Shown: positions 34,765 to 42,774 of the stretch, piece after piece
How the letters are laid out: each line of letters begins with the position of its first letter
Numbering within the stretch: position 1 is the first letter of the stretch
Assembly (NCBI GenBank): GCA_900542315.1
Contig: UQMV01000001.1
Span: 80,748 to 144,747, forward strand
DNA: 64,000 nucleotides
Source: an uncultured Collinsella sp.
GTDB lineage: Bacteria; Actinomycetota; Coriobacteriia; Coriobacteriales; Coriobacteriaceae
Direction: 5' to 3'
Notes under the pieces: generated by a model
The model's database searches: none
Told to the model about the DNA's origin: nothing
What the model saw: the letters and a program-made list of their open reading frames with translations, nothing else
Translations under genes and position numbers: made by a program

Positions 34765-36840
34765 CTACTTAGCGCGGCCCTCCTCGTAGCGCTCGACCAG
34801 TTTGGCCTGAACGTCGTAGGGCACCTGCTCATAGCCAGCCGGCTTCATGGTAAAGTCGCCCGTGCCGCGCGTGATAGAACGCAGGCGCGTCGAGTAATCC
34901 GTCAGCTCGGCAAGAGGCGCCTGGGCAATGACCACGGTATCGCCGCGCTCGTCGGTCTCCATGCCCGTTACGCGACCGCGCGAGGCGGAGATGTCACCCA
35001 TCACGGCGCCGGCATAGCTCTCGGGAATGGTCACCGTGACCTCCTCGATGGGCTCCAGCACCACCGGATCGGCGTCGGCGCACGCCTTGCGCAGGCCGAT
35101 GCGGGCCGCCGCGCGGAAGGCCATTTCGTTGGAGTCGACGCTGTGATACGAACCGTCATACACGGCGACACGAATACCCGTAAGCGGGTAGCCGGCGATA
35201 ATGCCGTCCTTCATGGTCTCCTGAACACCCTTGTCCACGGCGGGGATCAGCGAACGCGGGATGCGGCCGCCCACGACCTCGTCCACAAACTCATAGCCGT
35301 CACTCGTACCGTCGGGCCCAATGAGCGGCTCCACGCGCAGCCAGCAGTCGCCATACTGACCGGCGCCGCCGGTCTGCTTCTTGTGGCGGCCCTGAGCGCT
35401 CGCCGTGCGGCGAATGGTCTCACGATACGGAATGCGAATCGGCACGCTCTTGGCCGCAACTTTGGTACGGTCCTCCAGGCGGTTGAGCAGCACCGATACC
35501 TGCGCCTCGCCCACGGCAGAGATAATGGTCTGACCCGTCTCCTCGTCGCGATCGATGCTCATGGTCGGATCGGCCTTGCACGCCTTCTCGATAAACGTAT
35601 AGAGCTTCTCCTCGTCACCGCGGTTCTCTGCCTCGATGGCGATGCGGTACTGCGAGTTGGGGAACTTAAACGCCGCAGCCTCGACCTTGCCGGTAATCGA
35701 GAGCGTATCGCCCGTCTCGGCCGCCAGCTTGGGCGCCACGATGATATCGCCGGCATAAGCGTGGCCGACCTCGGTCATGTCACGGCCGCACATCACATAC
35801 AGGTGAGCCAGACGATCGCCCTTGCGCGTACGTGCATTGATCAGCTCGAGGCCCGGCTCAAGCGTACCCGTCAGCACCTTGATAAAGCTGATACGACCCT
35901 GCTGCGGATCGGCCAGGGTCTTAAACACAAACGCCACAGGGCGGTCATCGTCACTCGAGATCTTAAGCGAATCGCCGTCGATGAGTGGCATCTCGCCGTA
36001 GTCCGTCGGCGCCGGGAAGTACGTGGCGATGTCGTCCATCAGTGAGTTGACGCCCTGCTCCTTAATGCAATCGCCCGCAAAGACCGGCACAAAGATGCGC
36101 TCGGCGATCGCCTTCGACAGCAGGCCCTCAAGCTCCTCCTGCGTCAGCGTCTCCTCGCCTTCCAAGTATTTCATCATCAGCTCATCGTCGGCCTCGGCCA
36201 CCAGCTCGCACAGATGGTCATGTGCTTCCTCGGCCTGGGCACGATACTCCTCGGGAATCTCCGACTCAACGGCTTCGGTGCCGTTGCAATGGCGCGCCTT
36301 CATGCGCACCAGGTCGATAATGCCGTCAAAGTCCTCGCCCTCGCCCCAGGGAAGGGTCACGGCGCCCAGGCGCGTGCCAAAGCGCTCCTGCAGCAGGTCC
36401 ATCGTGGTCGCAAAGCTGGCCTCGGAGCGCGACAGACGGTTCACGAACACCGCGCGCGCCAGACGCAGGTCCTCGGCCGCGTACCAAAGCTTGACGGTCG
36501 TAGGCTGCGGGCCGGCCTCGGCATCGACCACAAACAGAGCCGTCTCGCAGACGCTCATCGCGGCAAAGGCGTCGCCGATAAAATCGGGGTAGCACGGGGC
36601 ATCGAGCACATTGATGCGCGCGCTCTTCCAGTCGATCGGCGCGATGGTCGTCGAGATGGAAAACGCACGCTTGACCTCTTCGGGGTCATAGTCGAGCGTG
36701 GGCTTGGTGCCGTCGTGGCCGCCCAGGCGGGCGGTCTTGCCAGAAAGGTGGAGCATGGCCTCGGCGAGTGAAGTCTTGCCCACCCCGCCTTGGCCTACGA
36801 GCACCACGTTCCTTACATTGCCGGTCTTGGGAGCACCCAT
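34765..36840 (-). CDS. Elongation factor G-like GTPase (EF-G2 type)
   Basis: A 691-residue protein with the EF-G domain order (GTPase, domains II-V). The G1 motif is GQGGVGKTSL, not the EF-G form AHIDAGKTT. G3 reads DAPCYPDF rather than DTPGH, and the NKxD of G4 reads NRLSRS. The domain IV segment keeps QTGGAGQYGD-like sequence (HKKQTGGAGQYGDCWLRVEP). Such EF-G-like proteins are paralogues of the main factor and do not replace it; ribosome interaction in stress or dormancy is suspected. The altered G4 suggests weakened or changed nucleotide choice. The ATG at 36840 has AAGGAGG 5 bases upstream. Confidence 0.9.
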   Translation of the reverse strand: MGAPKTGNVRNVVLVGQGGVGKTSLAEAMLHLSGKTARLGGHDGTKPTLDYDPEEVKRAFSISTTIAPIDWKSARINVLDAPCYPDFIGDAFAAMSVCETALFVVDAEAGPQPTTVKLWYAAEDLRLARAVFVNRLSRSEASFATTMDLLQERFGTRLGAVTLPWGEGEDFDGIIDLVRMKARHCNGTEAVESEIPEEYRAQAEEAHDHLCELVAEADDELMMKYLEGEETLTQEELEGLLSKAIAERIFVPVFAGDCIKEQGVNSLMDDIATYFPAPTDYGEMPLIDGDSLKISSDDDRPVAFVFKTLADPQQGRISFIKVLTGTLEPGLELINARTRKGDRLAHLYVMCGRDMTEVGHAYAGDIIVAPKLAAETGDTLSITGKVEAAAFKFPNSQYRIAIEAENRGDEEKLYTFIEKACKADPTMSIDRDEETGQTIISAVGEAQVSVLLNRLEDRTKVAAKSVPIRIPYRETIRRTASAQGRHKKQTGGAGQYGDCWLRVEPLIGPDGTSDGYEFVDEVVGGRIPRSLIPAVDKGVQETMKDGIIAGYPLTGIRVAVYDGSYHSVDSNEMAFRAAARIGLRKACADADPVVLEPIEEVTVTIPESYAGAVMGDISASRGRVTGMETDERGDTVVIAQAPLAELTDYSTRLRSITRGTGDFTMKPAGYEQVPYDVQAKLVERYEEGRAK

Positions 36841-37082
36841 GATGACCTCCTTGCAGGGCCGCGCGCAATGCGCGACGCCAACGGGGAGAGTTCGCGGTCG
36901 GTGCCGTCCCGGGAGCAGCATGGTCGGCAGCCGAGCCGACTCACCCTCCAAATGTCCTATGCCACCACCCTACCCTCACGGGCGACCGTCCATGCACACC
37001 TTTCGGCACACGTATGAATACGGGCGGCGAGAGGACAGAGCAAGTATGCTAGGCGATTATTAAACCCCATCGATACAAACAA

Positions 37083-37116
37083 AAGCCGCCGCAGACCATA
37101 AGACCTGCAGCGGCTT
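37083..37116 (-). terminator. Terminator of the amino-acid ABC operon
   Basis: AAGCCGCCGCAG (37083-37094) pairs with CTGCAGCGGCTT (37105-37116); the minus strand continues with TTTTGTTT. Confidence 0.85.
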
Positions 37117-37137
37117 CATCTCAATACATAGCTGAGC

Positions 37138-37902
37138 CTAGCCCTCGATACGGCTCAAGAACTCACGGGTACGTTGCTCGCGCGGATGATCGATGACCTG
37201 CTCGGCAGGACCCTCCTCGACAATGCGGCCGCCGTCCATAAAGACCACGCGATCGGCAACATCGCGCGCAAACTGCATCGCGTGGGTCACGATCACCATT
37301 GTCATATTCTGCGCGGCAAGGTCTTTAATGACACGCAGCACCTCGGCCGTCAGCTCGGGATCGAGCGCCGAGGTCGGCTCGTCAAAGAACAAGATCTCCG
37401 GGTCGAGCGCCAAGGCGCGGGCGATGCTCACGCGCTGTTGCTGACCGCCCGAAAGCTCACATGGCACCTTGTTCTCGTTGCCCGTAAGCCCCATCTGCGC
37501 AATCAGCTCACGCGCACGTGCTTCGGCCTGCTCGCGCGGGCGCTTGAGCACGCGAATCGGAGCGTCGGTGATGTTTTTCATCACCGTATAGTGCGGAAAC
37601 AGATTGTAGTTCTGAAACACCAGGCCAAATCGCGAGCGTGCCTGCTTGGGCACGTCACCTTTCGCATATACCGCACCCGACCCCGTATCCGTCGCAACCG
37701 CAAGGTCGCCAAACGAAAGCGAGCCGCCGTCGAGCGTCTCGAGCAGCGTGGCGCAACGCAACAGCGTGGACTTACCGCCACCCGAAGGCCCGATAATTGC
37801 CACGACCTCGCCACGCTTTACCTCGAGCGAGATATCCTTGAGCACCTCATTGCCGCCAAACGCCTTGCGTGCGCTTTCGATTTTCATCACTGAGTTAGTC
37901 AT
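37138..37902 (-). CDS. Polar amino-acid ABC transporter, ATPase
   Basis: A 254-residue GlnQ-type ATPase with Walker A GPSGGGKSTLL, signature LSGGQQQRVSIARAL and Walker B ILFFDEPTSALDP. It energises the permease encoded just upstream. Its ATG overlaps the permease stop by 8 bases (ATGACTAA), so translation is coupled. Third gene of a binding protein-permease-ATPase operon. The substrate is probably a polar or acidic amino acid. Confidence 0.95.
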   Translation of the reverse strand: MTNSVMKIESARKAFGGNEVLKDISLEVKRGEVVAIIGPSGGGKSTLLRCATLLETLDGGSLSFGDLAVATDTGSGAVYAKGDVPKQARSRFGLVFQNYNLFPHYTVMKNITDAPIRVLKRPREQAEARARELIAQMGLTGNENKVPCELSGGQQQRVSIARALALDPEILFFDEPTSALDPELTAEVLRVIKDLAAQNMTMVIVTHAMQFARDVADRVVFMDGGRIVEEGPAEQVIDHPREQRTREFLSRIEG

Positions 37903-38548
37903 GATAATAGTCCAGCTTCTTTTCGGCGGCGCCTAGCAGCATCTCGACCACAAAGTTAAAGATCCAGTAGATCAGCGCCGCGATCGCAAACGGCACCATG
38001 CTCACCTGCGAGGCGACCAGCGCCTTGGCCGTCGAGAACATCTCCCCCACGCCGATGGCAAACGCCAGCGACGTGTCCTTGACCAGCGTGATGATTTCGT
38101 TGCCCATCGCCGGCAAAATGCGCTTGGCGACCTGCGGCATCACGATATACAAAAAAGTCTGCAGGCGCGAGTAGCCCAGCACCTCGGCGGCCTCATATTG
38201 ACCGCGCGGAATAGACTGCAGGCCCGAGCGATAGATCTCGGCAAAGTAGCCGGCATAGTTGATGATGAACGCCACAACGCACGCTGTCCACTTGGAATCG
38301 GGCGTGAGCGAAATGCCGAACACGTAATACGGGGCAAAGTAGATGGCAAACATCTGCAGCATGAGCGGCGTACCGCGCATGACCGAAATGTAGATGCGCG
38401 CGATCCAACGCAGCGGCGCGACCTTGCTCATGCGCATAAACGCCACGGGGATTCCCAGGGGAATCGACCCGAGCAGCGTCAGCACAAACAGCTGCAAACT
38501 GACCAGGAATCCCTGGCCAAGCATCTGCATCATGACCTGAATAGACAT
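37895..38548 (-). CDS. Polar amino-acid ABC transporter, permease
   Basis: A 217-residue HEQRO-type permease with five membrane helices and the conserved cytoplasmic loop YFAEIYRSGLQSIPRGQYEA and AEVLGYSRLQTFLYIVMPQ, which docks to the ATPase. The ATG at 38548 overlaps the stop of the binding protein gene (TAATG). It probably forms a homodimer, as there is no second permease gene. Confidence 0.95.
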   Translation of the reverse strand: MSIQVMMQMLGQGFLVSLQLFVLTLLGSIPLGIPVAFMRMSKVAPLRWIARIYISVMRGTPLMLQMFAIYFAPYYVFGISLTPDSKWTACVVAFIINYAGYFAEIYRSGLQSIPRGQYEAAEVLGYSRLQTFLYIVMPQVAKRILPAMGNEIITLVKDTSLAFAIGVGEMFSTAKALVASQVSMVPFAIAALIYWIFNFVVEMLLGAAEKKLDYYHD

Positions 38549-39408
38549 TACTTGAGCACCCAATTATCGAAAGATAGACCATAGCTTGAATACTTATCGC
38601 AGAGGTCCTTGACCGTGCCATCCTCATAGAGTGCCTTGAGCGACTCAGTCACGGCGTCGGCTGACTTGGTGTCGCCCTTCTTAAAGCCGACGGCGTAGTG
38701 CTCGCTGGACAGCGGCTCATCAAGCTGCCTATAAGCATCGGGCTTGGCGGCAAGCTGATACTGGGCAATCGAAAGGTCGCAGGCCACGGCATCGACCGCG
38801 CCGCTCTCGAGCTGCATAAAGGCCGTGTTGTACTCGCCGATCGTGTCGAGCGTGGCAAACGTCGCCGCCAGATCCTTCCGGTCACCCTCGAGCACGTCCT
38901 GCGCAGCGGAATCAGTCTGGGTAATCACAGTCTTGCCGGCAAGATCGTCCCAGCCCTTGATGCCCGCATCCTTCTTGACCACCAGCACCTGCTCGTTGAG
39001 CATGTACGGCTCGGAGAACGTGTAGTCGTCCTCACGGCCCTCCATGGTAAAGCCGTTCCAGATGCAGTTGATGGCGCCAGAGTTGAGCAGCGTGTCCTTG
39101 GCATCCCAATCGATGGCCTCGTATTTGACCTCCCAGCCCTGCTTATCGGCAACAGCCTTGGCCAGATCGAGATCAAAGCCGGTGTACTCGCCATCGTCGC
39201 CCACAAAACCGTACGGAGGATAGGACTTATCAAAGCCCACCACGAGCTTCTTGGACTCCGCAGCGCCCTTCACATCCTTGGCCGCGGCAGAGCCAGCAGC
39301 GGAGCCCTTGCCGGCACCACCGCCGCAACCGACAAGACCAAGGCCAAGCACCGTGGCGAGCGAGCCGGCTAGACCAACAAACTGACGACGAGACATATCG
39401 GTATTCAT
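38548..39408 (-). CDS. Polar amino-acid ABC transporter, substrate-binding lipoprotein
   Basis: A 286-residue family 3 solute-binding protein. The N-terminus MSRRQFVGLAG has a twin-Arg-like start and the lipobox LVGCGG. The mature part shows LVVGFDKSYPPYGFVGDDGE, YTGFDLDLAKAVADKQGWEV and IKGWDDLAGKTVITQTDSAA. Amino-acid contact residues fit polar substrates such as glutamine, arginine or cystine, but no single one is certain. AAGGGGG lies 6 bases before the ATG at 39408. First gene of the operon, with its own operator region at 39426-39492. Confidence 0.93.
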   Translation of the reverse strand: MNTDMSRRQFVGLAGSLATVLGLGLVGCGGGAGKGSAAGSAAAKDVKGAAESKKLVVGFDKSYPPYGFVGDDGEYTGFDLDLAKAVADKQGWEVKYEAIDWDAKDTLLNSGAINCIWNGFTMEGREDDYTFSEPYMLNEQVLVVKKDAGIKGWDDLAGKTVITQTDSAAQDVLEGDRKDLAATFATLDTIGEYNTAFMQLESGAVDAVACDLSIAQYQLAAKPDAYRQLDEPLSSEHYAVGFKKGDTKSADAVTESLKALYEDGTVKDLCDKYSSYGLSFDNWVLK

Positions 39409-39425
39409 GGTATCCCCCTTGATGG

Positions 39426-39492
39426 CACTTTAGTTAGATAAAGTGAGTCATGTAACGTTCAGAATCATACACTTTAGCGTGATAGAGCACAA
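39426..39492 (-). promoter_or_regulatory. Promoter and operator of the amino-acid ABC operon
   Basis: Minus-strand TTGTGC (39492-39487) and TATGAT (39469-39464) are spaced 17 bp. CACTTTA-N6-TAAAGTG (39426-39445) lies just downstream of the predicted start. A further CACTTTA (39470-39476) lies within the spacer, 44 bp from the first half-site. Confidence 0.65.
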
Positions 39493-39505
39493 GGCGAGTT
39501 TGCCC

Positions 39506-39632
39506 GCCGCGTGAGGGGTGTGGGGGTTAAGTTTCCTGCTCTACAGTCCTGCTCACGACGGAGGCCACATTAAGTGGCCTCCTGTTCGTGCGGAACTCGC
39601 GATAAACTTAACCCCCACACCCCTCACGCGGC
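39506..39632. repeat. Composite palindrome C (outer and inner hairpins)
   Basis: Outer perfect arms of 27-29 bp (39506-39534 and 39604-39632) enclose an inner perfect stem GGAGGCCAC (39560-39568) with GTGGCCTCC (39574-39582). Unpaired segments of about 25 and 21 bases flank the inner stem. It has the same plan as palindromes B and D. It lies between the amino-acid ABC operon and rlmD, which are divergent. Confidence 0.8.
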
Positions 39633-39743
39633 CGGCACGTCGTTGGGCTTATCACTGACACGATTAAACCGCTTGCATATCGTCTGCTGACTTGGCACGG
39701 TACAATACTTGCAGCTTTAATTCATGAATTAGTGGAGTTATTG

Positions 39744-41492
39744 ATGGCAGAATCTCGTGCGGAGCGTAGGGCTCGTCGTGCTTTGGTGGAGACGGCTGAG
39801 GGGTCGAAGGAGGAGAAATCTTCTACGAAATCCAAGTCTTCTAAAGCTGCAAAAAGCAAATCGACCAAGAACAGGGCTAAGACCAAGCGTTCTGACTCTC
39901 GTCGAGGCGAGGACAAAGCGTCTCAGGCTCGTTCCAAGCGCTCGCATAAAGATCCGGTTTCGCCTGTGCGTAAGGCTGTGGACCCCAAGTCCCCCTGTTC
40001 CATCATGAAAGCTTGCGGTGGGTGTACGGCGCTCAATCGTCCTTATAAGAAGCAACTCGCCGCCAAGCAGGCTGCTATGGAGGAGCTTTTTGCTTCGCTT
40101 TGTGAGCGTGAGGGCATTGCTGTAGATCCTATTCGTGGCATGGGTGTCACCCTGGGCGACCCGGGCAAATATCCTGCGCCGCGTGGCTTTCGTCATAAGG
40201 CTGCCACTCCCTTTGCTCCCGGTAAGGAGGGCGCCGTCCGTTGCGGTTTCTTTGAGCGCGGCACGCACAAGATCGTTGCCGTACCCGAATGCCCCGTCGA
40301 GGCACCGGGCGCCCGTCAGATTCTCAACGGCATCGCACGCGAAGCTGAGCGGCTGCATATTCCCGCCTTTAATGAGGACAAGCATCTTGGTTTGCTTCGC
40401 TATGCCGTCGTCCGCTGCGGCTGGCGTACCGACCAGGTCATGGTCACGCTCGTGACCGCTCAGCGCGACTTGCCGCATGCGCAGGAGTTCTTTGAGGCTG
40501 TCGCCACACTCGATCCGCGCATCGTCACCGTCGCCCAAAACATCAACGGACGCCCCGGCAACGCCATCCTCGGCGAGGAAACCCGCATCGTGTATGGCGC
40601 CGAATGCATGCGCGACCAGCTGCTCGGCTGCGAATTCGACATCTCCCCCACCGCGTTTTATCAGACCAACCCGCAACAGACCGAGCTGCTCTATCAGCTC
40701 GCTATCGACGGCATGGATTTGCACCAGGGCGATGTGCTCATGGATGCCTACTGTGGCAGCGGTACCATCGGTCTTTGCGCAGCTAAAGATGCCCAGAACA
40801 AGGGTATCGGCATTATGCTGCTCGGCGTGGAGCGCAACCCGGCGGGCATTGCCGACGCACGTCGCAATGCCGAGCTCAACGGCCTCACCCGCAGCGCTTG
40901 GTTTATGGCCGACGACGCCACCGATTACATCCTGGATGCCGCCGATAACAACGAGCGGGTCGATGTCCTTTCCATCGATCCGCCGCGCGCCGGCTCCACG
41001 CCCGAGTTCCTCGAAGCTGCCTGCGCACTTAAGCCGCGCCGCATCACCTATATCAGCTGCAACCCCGTGACCCAAGAGCGCGACCTGCATCAGCTCCTCG
41101 ACGGAGGCTACCGACTGCTCAAGATCGCGCCCGTCGACATGTTCCCCCATACCGACCACACCGAGACGGTAGCGGTCTTAACCCGAGAAAAATCGGTCAA
41201 GAGTTATGCCTATGTGAACATCTCTCCGTCCGAACTTGGTATGGGCGGCAAGGTAAAGAAGCCGACGTATAAGCAGATTCAAGAATACGTTCTGAAGAAT
41301 CATGGCTTGAAAGTCTCGTCGCTGTACATCGCAAACCTCAAGGACGAGCTTGGCTTGGATAAGCAGTTCTCCTACGAAGAGGCGGAAATGTCAGCCGAGA
41401 AGAGACCGAAGTGCCCACCTGAAAAGCGTGAGGCGATTCTGGATGCGTTCCGTCATTTCGGACTTATAGGAGAAGGCGAGACGGAGAAATAG
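39744..41492 (+). CDS. rlmD: 23S rRNA (uracil-1939-C5)-methyltransferase with an element-encoded tail
   Basis: A 582-residue RlmD/RumA. It has a Lys/Ser-rich N-terminal tail of about 80 residues, an iron-sulfur motif (CSIMKACGGC), the SAM-binding motif DAYCGSGTIGLCAA, the DPPRAG motif and the nucleophile Cys in YISCNPVTQERDL. There is no N-terminal TRAM domain. The body ends normally at MFPHTDHTE. From residue 474 on, the sequence comes from the inserted mobile element. It ends with a 109-residue tail (PTYKQIQEYVLKNHGLKVSS, LYIANLKDELG, CPPEKREAILDAFRHFGL) known from other elements that target this gene. The native tail, ETVAVLERR, is still readable at 54882-54911. The ATG at 39744 has GGAG at 7 bases; the GTG at 39732 lacks a site. 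Confidence 0.93.
   Translation: MAESRAERRARRALVETAEGSKEEKSSTKSKSSKAAKSKSTKNRAKTKRSDSRRGEDKASQARSKRSHKDPVSPVRKAVDPKSPCSIMKACGGCTALNRPYKKQLAAKQAAMEELFASLCEREGIAVDPIRGMGVTLGDPGKYPAPRGFRHKAATPFAPGKEGAVRCGFFERGTHKIVAVPECPVEAPGARQILNGIAREAERLHIPAFNEDKHLGLLRYAVVRCGWRTDQVMVTLVTAQRDLPHAQEFFEAVATLDPRIVTVAQNINGRPGNAILGEETRIVYGAECMRDQLLGCEFDISPTAFYQTNPQQTELLYQLAIDGMDLHQGDVLMDAYCGSGTIGLCAAKDAQNKGIGIMLLGVERNPAGIADARRNAELNGLTRSAWFMADDATDYILDAADNNERVDVLSIDPPRAGSTPEFLEAACALKPRRITYISCNPVTQERDLHQLLDGGYRLLKIAPVDMFPHTDHTETVAVLTREKSVKSYAYVNISPSELGMGGKVKKPTYKQIQEYVLKNHGLKVSSLYIANLKDELGLDKQFSYEEAEMSAEKRPKCPPEKREAILDAFRHFGLIGEGETEK
41163..41190 (+). mobile_element. attL of the rlmD-inserted element
   Basis: ACCGAGACGGTAGCGGTC is host rlmD sequence up to GA (41163-41164), then element. 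GTAGCGGTC (41169-41177) recurs at attR (54888-54896), as does the GA dinucleotide at the same offset. AACCCGAGAA (41180-41189) is one arm of the attP inverted repeat. Confidence 0.85.
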
Positions 41493-41522
41493 GACGCTGT
41501 ATTTTGCGCTCTAAGATGTTAT

Positions 41523-41562
41523 AAGCCCGAGGGGTACTCGTGTACCCCTCGGGCTTTTTTCG
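41523..41562 (+). terminator. Terminator after the fused rlmD tail
   Basis: AAGCCCGAGGGGTAC (41523-41537) pairs with GTACCCCTCGGGCTT (41542-41556), followed by six T residues. It belongs to the element and isolates it from rlmD transcription. Confidence 0.93.
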
Positions 41563-41733
41563 TGCCTTAAAACGCCTCTGAAGCGGTCTGAGGGCATTTG
41601 AGCGCCCATGTGCATCTCGCATTCGCTCGATGCAAGGGTGGCCGCCCTGCGGGCGGCAGTCGGATGTGGGTGGACGTACAGAAGGGGTGCGGCATGGGCC
41701 TCGTTCATTAAAGCCTATTAACGTATAGAAGGT

Positions 41734-42144
41734 TTGTTCCAGTTTTGAAATTCGATTTCATGCTCATTTATGAGGGTTTTTTCCTGAAAAAGTGCCATTT
41801 GTTCCAGTTGTTCCAATTCGCAAAATCGGAGTTGGAACAGGTTTTTCCCGTATCTACCAGGCATTTCTAGTAAATGTTCCATTTGTTCCAATTATTTTTA
41901 ACTTACGCGTAAGAGAAAGGAATATAGGAAGGAGTCTTTATATATGTATCTATATATAAAAACTTGTTAAAAACCGGAACAATTGGAACAAATGAGCATA
42001 ATGCCTGGTAAACAGGCAAAAATCCTGTTCCAATTCGAAAAACGGAGTTGGAACAGGATTTAGCGAATCGCGCAAAACCGCAGGTAAACACGGAAAAATC
42101 TTGTTCCAACTTTTTTGGAACAAACTGGAACAAAACTGGAACAG
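41734..42144. repeat. Iteron-like array of TGTTCCA boxes, candidate replication origin
   Basis: Fourteen TGTTCCA or TGGAACA boxes occur in 411 bp, in both directions, at about 41736, 41801, 41810, 41833, 41875, 41885, 41976, 41984, 42027, 42049, 42103, 42116, 42126 and 42137. Two longer units containing TTCCAATTCG-N6-CGGAGTTGGAA are at 41811 and 42029. The array lies in AT-rich DNA ahead of the primase-helicase gene, as expected for a replication origin. Minus-strand frames across it are repeat translations, not genes. Confidence 0.7.
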
Positions 42145-42277
42145 ACCCCGCAATCCTTGGCGTACGTCTTCTTCCCCCGCCGACTCTTCAGGGGGCGTGA
42201 GCGAACTTTTTTGAATTGATTTCTGCCCATAAATGGGCGGAAATAGGCTCTGACCTGCGGTGACGGGAAAATTGATA

Positions 42278-42306
42278 TTGCTTTAATTGTCCTAATGGCG
42301 TATAAT
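42278..42306 (+). promoter_or_regulatory. Promoter ahead of the element's replication genes
   Basis: TTGCTT (42278-42283) and a perfect TATAAT (42301-42306) are spaced 17 bp. A start near 42313 would make a structured leader before the HTH gene. Confidence 0.65.
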
Positions 42307-42312
42307 GAAATG

Positions 42313-42501
42313 TATATAGACGAATGGCTCAGCACCCGTCCCGTCCTTGATGCGGGGTTGCTATCGGGAATAGGAGCCGAGCGCTCGGTCGAATAGGCCG
42401 TGCGTCACGGGCGAAACAACGAACACGAAGCTCCCGTGGAAACCGAGATAGACAAGGCTTTGCGCCTCTGTCCTTCTTTGGTTTCCACGGGAGCTTTTTT
42501 T
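42313..42501 (+). ncRNA. Structured leader or small RNA with its own terminator
   Basis: About 190 bases transcribed from the promoter at 42278-42306. AGCTCCCGTGGAAACC (42429-42444) pairs with GGTTTCCACGGGAGCT (42480-42495) and is followed by seven T residues. The loop holds a further small hairpin. CCGAGCGCTCGG upstream is self-complementary. A 28-codon frame (42310-42396, ending GAERSVE) crosses the 5' part but its start codon sits before the predicted RNA start. The terminator lies before the HTH and primase genes, so it could act as an attenuator. I do not recognise the family. Confidence 0.55.
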
Positions 42502-42540
42502 GTTTCGCGAAAAGGACTTTGAACATGGAGGTGGCTGGTT

Positions 42541-42762
42541 ATGGCTAAAGGAAAGAAGCAGGTGAAAGAGGTAAACCCCTCTTACATGACGACGCGCGAG
42601 TTGGCGGCGTTCCTCGGTTTGAGCGCGGGGACGCTCTGCGTCTGGCGCTCTCAGGGCAAGGGGCCGAGTTACTACAAGGTCGGAAACGCGGTTCGCTACA
42701 AGATTGACGACGTTGAGGCGTGGAAGAACGCGAACGTGAAGCGCGTCGAGCTGACGAATTAA
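42541..42762 (+). CDS. AlpA/excisionase-like HTH protein
   Basis: A 73-residue MerR-like helix-turn-helix protein: TTRELAAFLGLSAGTLCVWR, SQGKGPSYYKVGNAVRYKID and DVEAWKNANV. Such proteins serve as excisionases or as transcription regulators in mobile elements. GGAGG lies 9 bases before the ATG. It is followed after 12 bases by the primase gene, so may also control replication. With a serine recombinase elsewhere in the element, it is a candidate directionality factor, but this is inference. Confidence 0.85.
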   Translation: MAKGKKQVKEVNPSYMTTRELAAFLGLSAGTLCVWRSQGKGPSYYKVGNAVRYKIDDVEAWKNANVKRVELTN

Positions 42763-42774
42763 GGAGGTGAGAGC

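Noticed and set aside
33760..36045. A 761-codon plus-strand open frame
   Set aside because: Overlaps the nuclease in another frame and the antisense of the EF-G-like gene; composition is not protein-like.
41511..41708. A 65-codon minus-strand frame after rlmD
   Set aside because: Overlaps the terminator of the fused rlmD and has no start signals.
41903..42335. Several minus-strand small open frames with repeated FQFVP and LEQDF words
   Set aside because: They translate the TGTTCCA boxes and lack ribosome sites.
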